This document shows, piece by piece, positions 22,501 through 28,602 of a stretch of 28,602 nucleotides of DNA. Within the stretch, counting starts at the first letter, position 1. Each line of letters begins with the position of its first letter. Source of the DNA: Candidatus Fermentibacterota bacterium (lineage in GTDB: Bacteria; JAFGKV01); the NCBI GenBank assembly GCA_016928395.1, contig JAFGKV010000209.1, forward strand, positions 1 through 28,602, in the 5' to 3' direction. The position numbers were made by a program, and so were the translations under genes. Below the pieces are notes generated by a model. The model saw only the letters and a program-made list of their open reading frames with translations. It did not search any database and was not told where the DNA came from.

Positions 22501-25500
22501 AACCCTGCCGGATCCGGATGCCAGTGACAACGATCTCCAGGTGCATCTCACCTTGCTTCGGCCACGGCCCGAACCCCTCATGCCCACGAACGATGCCATG
22601 GTGCCGGGTCCGAGCGTGGCCCTCATCGCCGCTCCCGTCGGCGACGAGGCGCACTACTTCCAGGTCGCCTCCTCCGACACCTTCGGTGCGGCCATCTTGG
22701 ATTCCTCAACAGCGACCCTGCCCCAGGGAGCCACGGTGGCATGGTCCTGGCAGGCGCCCTCCCAGGGCGCCTTCTGCTGGCGGATCAGAGTCGATGGCGG
22801 GGCCTGGTCGCTTCCCCGATGGTTCACCGTTCGGCCGCCAGAGGAAGGGTGGGCCCAGAGCCAACCCGCCCAGTTCTCGGGCTTGGAGAGGTTCAGGTGC
22901 GAAGCGTCGGCTTTGGGGCTGAGCCTCGAGGAGACCGCCAGCTCCCGCGACTATGCGACCCTCGCGGAGGGAGCGACCGTGAGTGAAAGTGATGTGTCGT
23001 CGTTGAATCCGTCGGCGTGCGGTCCTGAGAACCTCGTCGGCGGTACCACGATCAACACCGACTGGGGAGGCTCATTCTACTTCTCCCGCCTTGATGAGGA
23101 TCAGTGGGCCATTGTTGATCTGGGTCAGGAAAGGATAGTCAAACGACTCGCCAGTGCCCATGAGACTCAGCCTGTCACCAAGCGCGCGGTCTGGTCCTAC
23201 TTCGGCATCGAGAGCTCGACCGATGGGTTCGAATTCACCGACTGGGGCCACACTCCCGACTACACCGACTCAGGCTATGGCGCCTGGATCGCCAGCTATG
23301 TCGCCTACGAGAAGCCCGATCCCATGCCGGTTCGCTATATCCGGTATCGCTACGGCAAGTGCTATCCCTTCGGCCCCGTCTATGAAGGCGCCAGGGTCTA
23401 CGAAGTCTATGCCTTCCCGGCGCAGTACCCTGATTCCGGGTGGGCTCTCTCTCCGACCATCGGTCCGGCAGCCTCCTGGCTGAGCCTCTCCTCCGAAGGC
23501 GCCACCCCGCCGGGCGCCAGCGCGGTCATACGCATTCTCGTGCCGGGAACCGGCGACTCATGGGACATCGCGGGCGCCGCGAACCTGGGGACCGCGGCGG
23601 CGTTGAGCTGGCTGTCTGCCGCCGAACACCCGACGGTCCGGATCCAGGCCTCGTTCCTTAGCCCCGCGCGTGACGTCACCCCGCGCATGACCTCGTGGCA
23701 AGTCGCCTACACGACGATTCCCGACCTGGCAGTCGATCCCGATACTGTGCTGGTCTCTCCGCCGCTTCCCGAACCCGGGGCCAGCGCAACGGTGCAGGTC
23801 CGCATCGTGAATGCGGGATCCGCACCAGTACCGTCGGCTCGGTACCGCGTGGCGGTGGAGGAAGCGGGCCAGGAATCCCGGGTGCTGGAGCAATCATTGA
23901 CCGGCTGGCTGGCGCCGGGTACGGCACAGAGCCTGGAAGTCGCCTGGCAGGCCGTGCCCGGCGTATCCCACTTCACCCTGACGTTGGATCCCTATGATGA
24001 CATCGCCGAAGCCAATGAAGGCAATAACACCGCCTTCGGGGAGGCCCGTGTGCTGGGCAATCTCGCCTGGGGTGATACCGTGATGCTGATGCCGTCGTCG
24101 CCCGCGCCGGGAGAGAGCCTGACCATCTCGGCGACGGCGCACAACGACGGCGTGCTGACACTGGGCCAGACCATGGCGTCAGCCGTGTGGAGCGGCGTAG
24201 TGGACACGGCGTGGGCCCAGGTACCCCCGCTTGCGCCGGGACAGGTCGCGGATCTGCAGTTTCGCACCATGGCGCCCAATCTGCAGGCCGATACGGCGGT
24301 GCTTCTCACCTTGGATCCCGACACCCTTCTCATCGAGGTAAGCCGCGCCGACAATGCGAGGCTCGTGCCGGTGAGCATCACCCAGCTCGCAGATCCCGCC
24401 ATCGCCGCGGCAGTGGCCGATTGTCCGACGCCACCCCTGGGCGATCCCTTTGCCATCATCCTCTCAATTGTCAATTACGGCGGACGGCCCACGGGTGACA
24501 TGGAGGTTGCCCTCTCCCAGATCGGCGGATGGACCGAGCGAATCGCGGTACCCCCGCTGGCGCCGCATGAGAGCACGACGGTATCGGCGCCCTGGCCGAC
24601 GGGCGACGAGACGGCTGTGCTGTCGTTCCTGTTCGTGCTGGACCCTGACTCCCTTGTTGCCGACGGGGATCGGACGAACAACACGGCGGCCTTGGAGGTC
24701 TCGACCCAGAGGGCGCCTGATCTCCTGTGCACGGCCTGGGAGGTGCAGCCTCCCCTGCCGGTTGCCGGAACAGCAGCGACTCTGCTCACGAGCATCAGGA
24801 ATCGCTCCATCGACGTCGCGCCGGGCTTCACGGTTGTCCTGACGGATTCGACCGGGGCCGACACCCATCGCGTACCGGGCCTTGATGGGCAGCGCACCAC
24901 GAATCTCCTTTGGTATCTCTCGCCCAGTGCGCCCGGCGTCATGGGGCTGACCCTCGAGATAGACTCGGACGAGGAGGTCGCCGAGGCGTGCGAGAACAAC
25001 AATGTTCTTTTCGTCGCCGTGAGCATCGCCACCCCGTGGGACTTGGCCGTCACCGAGGCCGACCTGCAGCGGGTCGACCCGTCGCAACCCTTCGTATCGT
25101 GGGACTCCCTTGCCGTGGCCATCACGGTGCACAATGAGGGTGACGAGACCTCGCCGCCGGCACTGGTTGAGTGCTACGATGGTCTCCCGGAGGCATCGGG
25201 GATACTCTGGCGATCATTGCAGACAGACTCCATCGCGCCCCACGCATCCCAGACTCTGGGCGCCTGGTGGCCCTCAGGGACGACTCCGGGGTTCCATGTC
25301 ATGGCCGTCCTGATCGATCCGAAGGAAGAGCTGGCGGAGTGGCACAGATCCAACAACCGTGCCACTCGAACCATCGAGGTCTTGGCGGATACGATTCCAC
25401 CCGAAGTTGAGATCGCGCCGCCGTGGGCCGGGTTCCAGGAAGAGGGCTATCTCACCGTGGAGGACACCCTCCGTGTCCGGGCGTGGGATGCAGCCAGCGG

Positions 25501-25993
25501 CGTCACATCGCTGAGTTTGCTGCTGGACGGCGCACCAGTGACGTGTCCTCCAACGAGCCCTGACACATCCGCCGGTATCCCCGGTATTATGGTACGAACC
25601 CCGGCCCTGGGAATGGCCGGCCCCCACACCCTCACCGCCCGCGCCACAGACCGGGCAGGCATGGCACGCGAAGCAGAGCTCTCCTACACGATTTCCGGAG
25701 GCCTGGTACTGACCGATGTCGCGGCGGTGCCGAGCCCGGCCTCGGGGCCGACGTGGATCACCGCCAAGGTCTCCATGCCGGGAGACCTGCGCATCGGCAT
25801 CTACACCCCATCGGGACGCCTGATCCGGCTCCTAGAGGCATCGGTGGCCCACCCCAGCCGCGCCGGTGCGCAGTGGGATCTCTTGGATCAGGATGGTGAC
25901 CGGGTGGCCAATGGTGTCTACCTTGTGCACATGGTGCTTTGGCGGCTGGATGGGTCAGCGCAGGGCAAGGGATCCTTGGTGGTGAGGAGATGA
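19589..25993 (+). CDS. Giant gingipain-type (C25) cysteine peptidase with CARDB repeats
   Basis: A 2134-residue secreted protein. The N-terminus carries a signal peptide (about 7-22). Residues about 60-510 form the C25-type propeptide-like region. The peptidase domain (about 515-880) has the GDGTWDYNG block (from G599), catalytic H749 in FFGHGASG and catalytic C781 in SPTCFTGDF, so it should be active. Then come a CARDB-like domain (about 884-985), a beta domain, a discoidin-like (F5/8 type C) carbohydrate-binding domain (about 1134-1280, WAIVDLG), five CARDB domains (from about 1376, 1490, 1601, 1709 and 1815, each with a DxNNxA-type end), an Ig-like domain (about 1933-2035) and a FlgD-like C-terminal domain (2040-2134, IYTPSGRLIR and DGDRVANGVYLVHM), which in FCB bacteria acts as export and cell-surface signal. 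GGGAG precedes the ATG at 19589. Confidence 0.92.
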   Translation: MTRIVGHAGGILCVLVMALGATTHRVSQSDNELIRLIIAPSVDDSVWCGWIGLPPKAEVTRSEAEAAGGIRPVPWSPSPQLGNTPSVHVGPVGLLRYHRVVPVRVTLASQTKDGAPGLPVEVVVSLWLRGASRAAPHRPGFDTLLPGLVVNWDQAREWTEAVEVPDPPEKVPAPSVKAPIRDEGLYRLTYEDLHPVTPGSDELDTRRIALWNRGELVPIRVISATTTWQPGDWIEFYAHGAWREDPQGRWSPKESKYTRDSPYYFVWDAIDPPRMHDADAASEGMTPAAFGWWFSHREVDSFPSISGHRGAIDDEWYWGGPFYPGEVARSFNISNLFLDGPRARVRARFMAISDDTTVAMDHAVTLLVNGAAVGSASWGGYGAQIVDGADAVLQGGQNEFIIQSTGISISGLQLDYFAVLYPRLYKASSGQTVFSPSASGTPEYQISGLISGVAVDVFEAPASVRLTRFSNVPGSDGTIRFRHDFADTSRIVVVPETAWKGPADLAAPLSPVLPRPLVADPSRRAQYLIVYGADELEAAVGFGDFHLSRGEAASADIVSVDDVWDEFSFGMLNPHGLRHFLQWALVNWADPPEFVLLLGDGTWDYNGYLGPGKSANIVPSFGNPASDNFYASLNDTSFYPDIYLGRIPALSAAQAVTALAKAQAYSASPAFDAWRKRTLFITGGATASDFSLYDLWVSLLYNMFIKTPPFLGALSTVAKDVEGYWPGVYNSTVRAAIDSGCIIVNFFGHGASGTWDYMLDSEDAALLQNGTRMPFILSPTCFTGDFADPRDTVFAEHFLRLDDTQHGAIGFFGSSGTSYLAEGFEYAWAMFSQLFGQGDPRLGPATTSAKLSSWPWPTHVDSIMASVYNLLGDPLLALVFPTEPDLHIDDASVSFAPSEPAASDSIAMLLSVTNEGIAWPSPVVAEVEREGAIVASASFTPDSLSSRVLLRWQAGPSPGAEILLVRLDPDGTLPDPDASDNDLQVHLTLLRPRPEPLMPTNDAMVPGPSVALIAAPVGDEAHYFQVASSDTFGAAILDSSTATLPQGATVAWSWQAPSQGAFCWRIRVDGGAWSLPRWFTVRPPEEGWAQSQPAQFSGLERFRCEASALGLSLEETASSRDYATLAEGATVSESDVSSLNPSACGPENLVGGTTINTDWGGSFYFSRLDEDQWAIVDLGQERIVKRLASAHETQPVTKRAVWSYFGIESSTDGFEFTDWGHTPDYTDSGYGAWIASYVAYEKPDPMPVRYIRYRYGKCYPFGPVYEGARVYEVYAFPAQYPDSGWALSPTIGPAASWLSLSSEGATPPGASAVIRILVPGTGDSWDIAGAANLGTAAALSWLSAAEHPTVRIQASFLSPARDVTPRMTSWQVAYTTIPDLAVDPDTVLVSPPLPEPGASATVQVRIVNAGSAPVPSARYRVAVEEAGQESRVLEQSLTGWLAPGTAQSLEVAWQAVPGVSHFTLTLDPYDDIAEANEGNNTAFGEARVLGNLAWGDTVMLMPSSPAPGESLTISATAHNDGVLTLGQTMASAVWSGVVDTAWAQVPPLAPGQVADLQFRTMAPNLQADTAVLLTLDPDTLLIEVSRADNARLVPVSITQLADPAIAAAVADCPTPPLGDPFAIILSIVNYGGRPTGDMEVALSQIGGWTERIAVPPLAPHESTTVSAPWPTGDETAVLSFLFVLDPDSLVADGDRTNNTAALEVSTQRAPDLLCTAWEVQPPLPVAGTAATLLTSIRNRSIDVAPGFTVVLTDSTGADTHRVPGLDGQRTTNLLWYLSPSAPGVMGLTLEIDSDEEVAEACENNNVLFVAVSIATPWDLAVTEADLQRVDPSQPFVSWDSLAVAITVHNEGDETSPPALVECYDGLPEASGILWRSLQTDSIAPHASQTLGAWWPSGTTPGFHVMAVLIDPKEELAEWHRSNNRATRTIEVLADTIPPEVEIAPPWAGFQEEGYLTVEDTLRVRAWDAASGVTSLSLLLDGAPVTCPPTSPDTSAGIPGIMVRTPALGMAGPHTLTARATDRAGMAREAELSYTISGGLVLTDVAAVPSPASGPTWITAKVSMPGDLRIGIYTPSGRLIRLLEASVAHPSRAGAQWDLLDQDGDRVANGVYLVHMVLWRLDGSAQGKGSLVVRR

Positions 25994-26009
25994 AACGAAG
26001 AGGGGAATG

Positions 26010-26081
26010 ATGGACGAATGGACGAATGGATGAATGGACGAATGGACGAATGGATGAATGGACGAATGGACGAATGGATGA
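26010..26081. repeat. Exact higher-order minisatellite, 3 x 24 bp
   Basis: Nine 8-base units in tandem in the order ATGGACGA, ATGGACGA, ATGGATGA, repeated three times without a single mismatch. The 24-base period is a multiple of three, so it reads as an 8-residue repeat on both strands, but no gene-like start, domain or ribosome site supports coding. It lies 17 bases after the C25 stop codon. Confidence 0.9.
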
Positions 26082-26281
26082 TTGGATGGGAGGATAGCTC
26101 GCTTCGCGAGCAGGCTCAGGGGTTCAGGGTTCGGATTCAGTCGATCATGGGATGGGCCGTCGACTGCCGCTCCTCCCTTTCGCAAAGAGGTTGGGAGGGT
26201 TTTGCCCTTGGATGAATGGAACGATGGAACGACGAAACGAGCACCGGATCCCCACCCATCCACCCATCCATCCAATCATCC
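26076..26281. repeat. Intergenic repeat island 3 bounded by 14-bp inverted repeats
   Basis: GGATGATTGGATGG at 26076-26089 and its exact reverse complement at 26268-26281 enclose 178 bases. Inside are a hairpin (GCTCGC/GCGAGC, 26097-26111), a GGGTTCAGGGT word (26120-26130) whose complement occurs at 12031, and the 19-base segment GGATGAATGGAACGATGGA (26210-26228) shared with 15496-15514. No open frame with a domain is seen, and I found no flanking target-site duplication. Confidence 0.6.
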
Positions 26282-26302
26282 GCCCCTCACCGTGAACCTA
26301 TG

Positions 26303-26324
26303 ACTATTCTACTATTAGAATAGT
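26303..26324. promoter_or_regulatory. AT-rich inverted repeat before the spermidine-synthase-like gene
   Basis: ACTATTCTA (26303-26311) pairs with TAGAATAGT (26316-26324) around CTAT; GTGAAC and GTTCAC flank it at 26292-26297 and 26323-26328. The site is 27 bases before the ATG of the next gene and is strikingly AT-rich for this genome. It could be an operator or promoter element. Confidence 0.4.
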
Positions 26325-26350
26325 TCACATCCTGAGGAGTCCACACGACA

Positions 26351-27958
26351 ATGAGCCGAAAGAGCCGGGTCCGAGCCCTGGTAATCACGGAAGAACCCCG
26401 CCATCCGGACCTCACCCCTGTGCCACGACCCTTGATCATGATCACGGCATTCGTCTCCGGCATGGCCGTCATGGTGCTGGAGCTCATGGGCTCCCGGGTC
26501 ATCGGCCCATTCTACGGCGTGAGCCTTTATGTCTGGGCTTCGCTCATTGCGACGGCGCTGGTCGCCCTGTCCCTGGGCTACTGGCTCGGAGGACGCCTGG
26601 CAGACCGCAAGGCGAGCGGAGCCTATCTCTACGGCGGCATTCTCCTGGCCGCAGCGTTCATCTGCCTGGTGCCTGTGCTGCGCAGACCCGTGCTTCAACT
26701 CACCGCGCCCATGGGCGTCAGATTGGGTTCTCTGGCCAGTTCGATCCTCCTCTTCCTTCCTCCCATCGCCTGCCTCGGCATCGTGGCCCCCTATACCGTG
26801 AAGCTGCACTCCCAAAGTCTTGAATCGTTGGGTGGATCGGCAGGGAGTCTCTACGCGATTTCCACCGTGGGCAGCGTGGTGGGAACACTGCTCACAGGGT
26901 TTTTTCTCATCCCTTCCCTCCCCATGGACGCCATCATCCTGGGGCTGGGGGTGGCGCTGGCCTTGATGAGCCTGACCTTCTGGATTCTTCGCCACCGAGG
27001 CCGAGGCATAGCGGCCTCCTTGGTCGTGATAGCGATGGCGATGGGGATTCTCGCCGGCGGCGGCTCGAGCTTCGCTCAGTTGCAGCGCATGGGGATTCGC
27101 ATCCTCCTTGCCAAGGAGACCCCGTATGGCCAGTTGAAGGTCATGGATTCGGGCGGGGTGCGGTACATGCTCGTCAATGGCAGTTTCCAGGGGGAAGCCA
27201 ACCTGGATACCGGGCGGTCCACCGCGCCCTACATCCACCTCTTGGCCGCCGCCTGCCGGGAGTATGCGCCCGACGCAACCCGTGCCCTCTGCATCGGTTT
27301 GGGAGCAGGAAGCCTGCCAAACCTGATTCAGAGGCCCGGAATGGCGGTGGACGCCGTAGAGATTGACAGAACGGTGGTTGACGCGGCCACGCGGTTCTTC
27401 GGCTACATCCCGGCCCAGGGTACCACCTTCGTGGAGGACGGCCGCCGATACGTGGCCACGGCAGATACGGAGTATGACGCTATTCTGCTGGATGCCTTCG
27501 CTTCTGAGGCCATTCCCGAGCACCTCCTCACCGCGGAGGCATTTGCAGAGTACGCGCGGCTGCTGGGGCCTCGCGGGATCCTCGGCATCAATCTCGTGGG
27601 GTTCACCGAAGGCCCTCATCGCCGGGTACCCCTGGCGGTAGTCCGCACCATGGGCAGCGTGTTCGCCCACGTCCAGATCTGGTTCATTCCGCAGGAATCC
27701 TCCCGCGCCTTCGGGAGCATCATCATCATCGCATCGGCCTCACCGCTGCCAGGGATCGATCTGGCCGAATCAACGCGGCAAACCCTGAGAAACCAGGCAT
27801 CGACCGCGAGCGTCGGGCGATTCGACTGGGAAGGCGCCCCGGAGGGGATACTCCTTACCGATCAGCATAACCCTGTTGCAGCATGGAATGCACCGGTGGA
27901 CCTGGCCATCCGCCAACAGGTGCTTCAGTACATGCCCTGGCCCGTATTGATGGGATGA
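26351..27958 (+). CDS. Membrane-fused spermidine synthase-like protein
   Basis: A 535-residue fusion of an MFS-like membrane domain and a spermidine-synthase-like aminopropyltransferase domain. Residues about 25-235 contain seven or eight membrane segments beginning with the conserved FVSGMAVMVLELMGSRVIGP-type start (FVSGMAVMVLELMGSRV), and the soluble domain (about 250-530) has the SAM-type nucleotide-binding motif CIGLGAGSLPN (near 313), AVEIDRTVVD and the catalytic-region ILLDAFASEAIPEHL (near 377). Proteins of this class are common in deep-branching bacteria; whether they make spermidine is unproven. The ATG has GAGGAG 12 bases upstream. The stop overlaps the next start (ATGA). No speD decarboxylase gene is nearby, so the polyamine pathway is not confirmed. 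Confidence 0.88.
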   Translation: MSRKSRVRALVITEEPRHPDLTPVPRPLIMITAFVSGMAVMVLELMGSRVIGPFYGVSLYVWASLIATALVALSLGYWLGGRLADRKASGAYLYGGILLAAAFICLVPVLRRPVLQLTAPMGVRLGSLASSILLFLPPIACLGIVAPYTVKLHSQSLESLGGSAGSLYAISTVGSVVGTLLTGFFLIPSLPMDAIILGLGVALALMSLTFWILRHRGRGIAASLVVIAMAMGILAGGGSSFAQLQRMGIRILLAKETPYGQLKVMDSGGVRYMLVNGSFQGEANLDTGRSTAPYIHLLAAACREYAPDATRALCIGLGAGSLPNLIQRPGMAVDAVEIDRTVVDAATRFFGYIPAQGTTFVEDGRRYVATADTEYDAILLDAFASEAIPEHLLTAEAFAEYARLLGPRGILGINLVGFTEGPHRRVPLAVVRTMGSVFAHVQIWFIPQESSRAFGSIIIIASASPLPGIDLAESTRQTLRNQASTASVGRFDWEGAPEGILLTDQHNPVAAWNAPVDLAIRQQVLQYMPWPVLMG

Positions 27959-28455
27959 GAAGGCAGATGCGTACGGCACGACGGGCAATGATGGGTGCAG
28001 CGCTAACTGCTGCGCTGCACCTCTCCTGTGCGAGCCCGCCGGAATCGCTCCCTGCCGTGGATTCGACCCCTGTCCCGCAGAACCCTCAGGACCCGGATAT
28101 CCGGCGTGTCCTGGATTCCTACTTTGCCTCATGGTCTGCCGGTGACATGGCTACCTATCGCTCGCTGTTCCACGACAAGGCAGTCATCGTCGCCACTGCC
28201 GGAGGAATCGCTGTCTACTCGTTGGGGGTGGACGAGTTCGTTCGCATGCAGGAGAAGGCCCAGGCCGCCCGCATCCGCACCGAACGCATGACCTCGCTGG
28301 AGGTCAGAGGAGATTCAATGGCGGCAGTGGCCAGGGTGGAGTGGCTCCTCACCGGCGGCCCCCGCGAGATGCGGGGGGTAGACCTGTTCACCCTCATGCG
28401 CGACCACGCCGGGGCCTGGAGGATCACCCACCTCTTGTTCTACGGCACAGACTGA
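27955..28455 (+). CDS. NTF2/SnoaL-like lipoprotein
   Basis: A 166-residue predicted lipoprotein. The signal region (n-region RRQMRTARR, then MMGAALTAALHLSC) has the lipidated Cys at C25. A short Pro/Ser-rich linker follows, then a domain of about 110 residues with the pattern of the NTF2/SnoaL fold: a helix SYFASWSAGDMATYRSLFHD, the central strands KAVIVATAGG, MTSLEVRGDSMAAVARVEWL, DLFTLMRDHAGAWRITHLLF. These domains serve as binding pockets or as enzymes; no catalytic residue can be assigned. I prefer the ATG at 27955 because it overlaps the preceding stop; the ATG at 27967, after AGAAGG, is a close alternative. Coupling suggests a shared function with the membrane-fused synthase-like protein. 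Confidence 0.82.
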   Translation: MRRQMRTARRAMMGAALTAALHLSCASPPESLPAVDSTPVPQNPQDPDIRRVLDSYFASWSAGDMATYRSLFHDKAVIVATAGGIAVYSLGVDEFVRMQEKAQAARIRTERMTSLEVRGDSMAAVARVEWLLTGGPREMRGVDLFTLMRDHAGAWRITHLLFYGTD

Positions 28456-28464
28456 CAGGAACGA

Positions 28465-28486
28465 TCCCGCATCCAGCGGTGCGGGA
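28465..28486. terminator. Hairpin after the NTF2-like lipoprotein gene
   Basis: TCCCGCA (28465-28471) pairs with TGCGGGA (28480-28486) around an 8-base loop, 9 bases past the stop codon. No T-run follows. A weak terminator is possible. Confidence 0.35.
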
Positions 28487-28524
28487 CCAAGTGCCCTCCC
28501 GCGCGCCACACTCGAAGACTTAGT

Positions 28525-28563
28525 TCGTCGATTACGATTACGACAACGACAGCGATACCGACC
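28525..28563. repeat. Low-complexity dispersed element, copy 2
   Basis: TCGTCGA (28525-28531), then ATTACGATT, then ACGACAACGAC (28540-28550) and GCGATACCGAC. The same words in the same order and spacing class occur in the element at 11910-11947, so the two are related copies. It lies at the window end, downstream of the lipoprotein gene. Confidence 0.55.
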
Positions 28564-28602
28564 CTCTTCCCCGCCACCGGAGGGCGACCAGGGACGGTCG
28601 CC

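Noticed and set aside
26010-26081. CRISPR-like repeat array
   Set aside because: The units are contiguous with no unique spacers, so it is a tandem minisatellite.
25955-26275. Minus-strand protein with eight-residue HPFVHSSI repeats
   Set aside because: The repeats come from the 24-bp minisatellite; there is no ribosome site and the frame runs into the C25 gene.

Overview
The window is a GC-rich (roughly 60-65 % by eye) bacterial chromosome segment with protein-coding genes on both strands and no rRNA, tRNA, CRISPR array or intact insertion sequence that I can see. Housekeeping genes (dnaE, accA, lepB, truA) sit beside surface and secreted proteins typical of the FCB superphylum: a 2134-residue gingipain-type (C25) peptidase with CARDB repeats and a FlgD-like C-terminal domain, and a caspase fused to surface repeats and a probable outer-membrane barrel. 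A deep-branching, high-GC, double-membraned FCB lineage (such as Eiseniibacteriota, Krumholzibacteriota or Latescibacterota) would fit. This is inference from protein style, not a phylogenetic result.

Layout. 1-1.8 kb (minus strand): a small conserved-looking hypothetical protein, then a FitAB/VapBC-type toxin-antitoxin pair with a promoter and a perfect 14-bp inverted repeat covering its -10 box. 1.8-6.4 kb (minus strand): a class III nucleotide cyclase, then a tight operon of ECF sigma factor, membrane anti-sigma factor with a DUF4384-like sensor half, and the exported caspase/surface-repeat protein. 6.6-11.7 kb (plus): dnaE-accA-lepB with overlapping or near-overlapping junctions. 12.2-13.0 kb: a lipoprotein with a Gly/Met-rich tail. 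13.2-16.5 kb: three tightly packed, unfamiliar membrane genes and then an ABC-2-type permease. 16.5-18.4 kb: truA and an SGNH hydrolase, ending in a strong hairpin shared with a convergent small outer-membrane protein gene (18.4-19.0 kb, minus). 19.6-26.0 kb: the giant C25 peptidase. 26.35-28.46 kb: a membrane-fused spermidine-synthase-like protein translationally coupled to an NTF2-like lipoprotein.

Four intergenic islands (11.7-12.2, 15.4-15.7, 26.0-26.3 and 28.46-28.6 kb) hold low-complexity, shared or mirrored repeat sequence unlike the flanking genes. One contains an exact 3 x 24-bp higher-order minisatellite; two share an unusual ACGACAACGAC-type element.

The best candidates for undescribed biology are: (1) the sigma / anti-sigma / exported-caspase operon, which looks like a surface stress-response or regulated-proteolysis device that may link to the cyclase upstream; (2) the three-gene membrane module at 13.2-15.4 kb; (3) the repeat islands.
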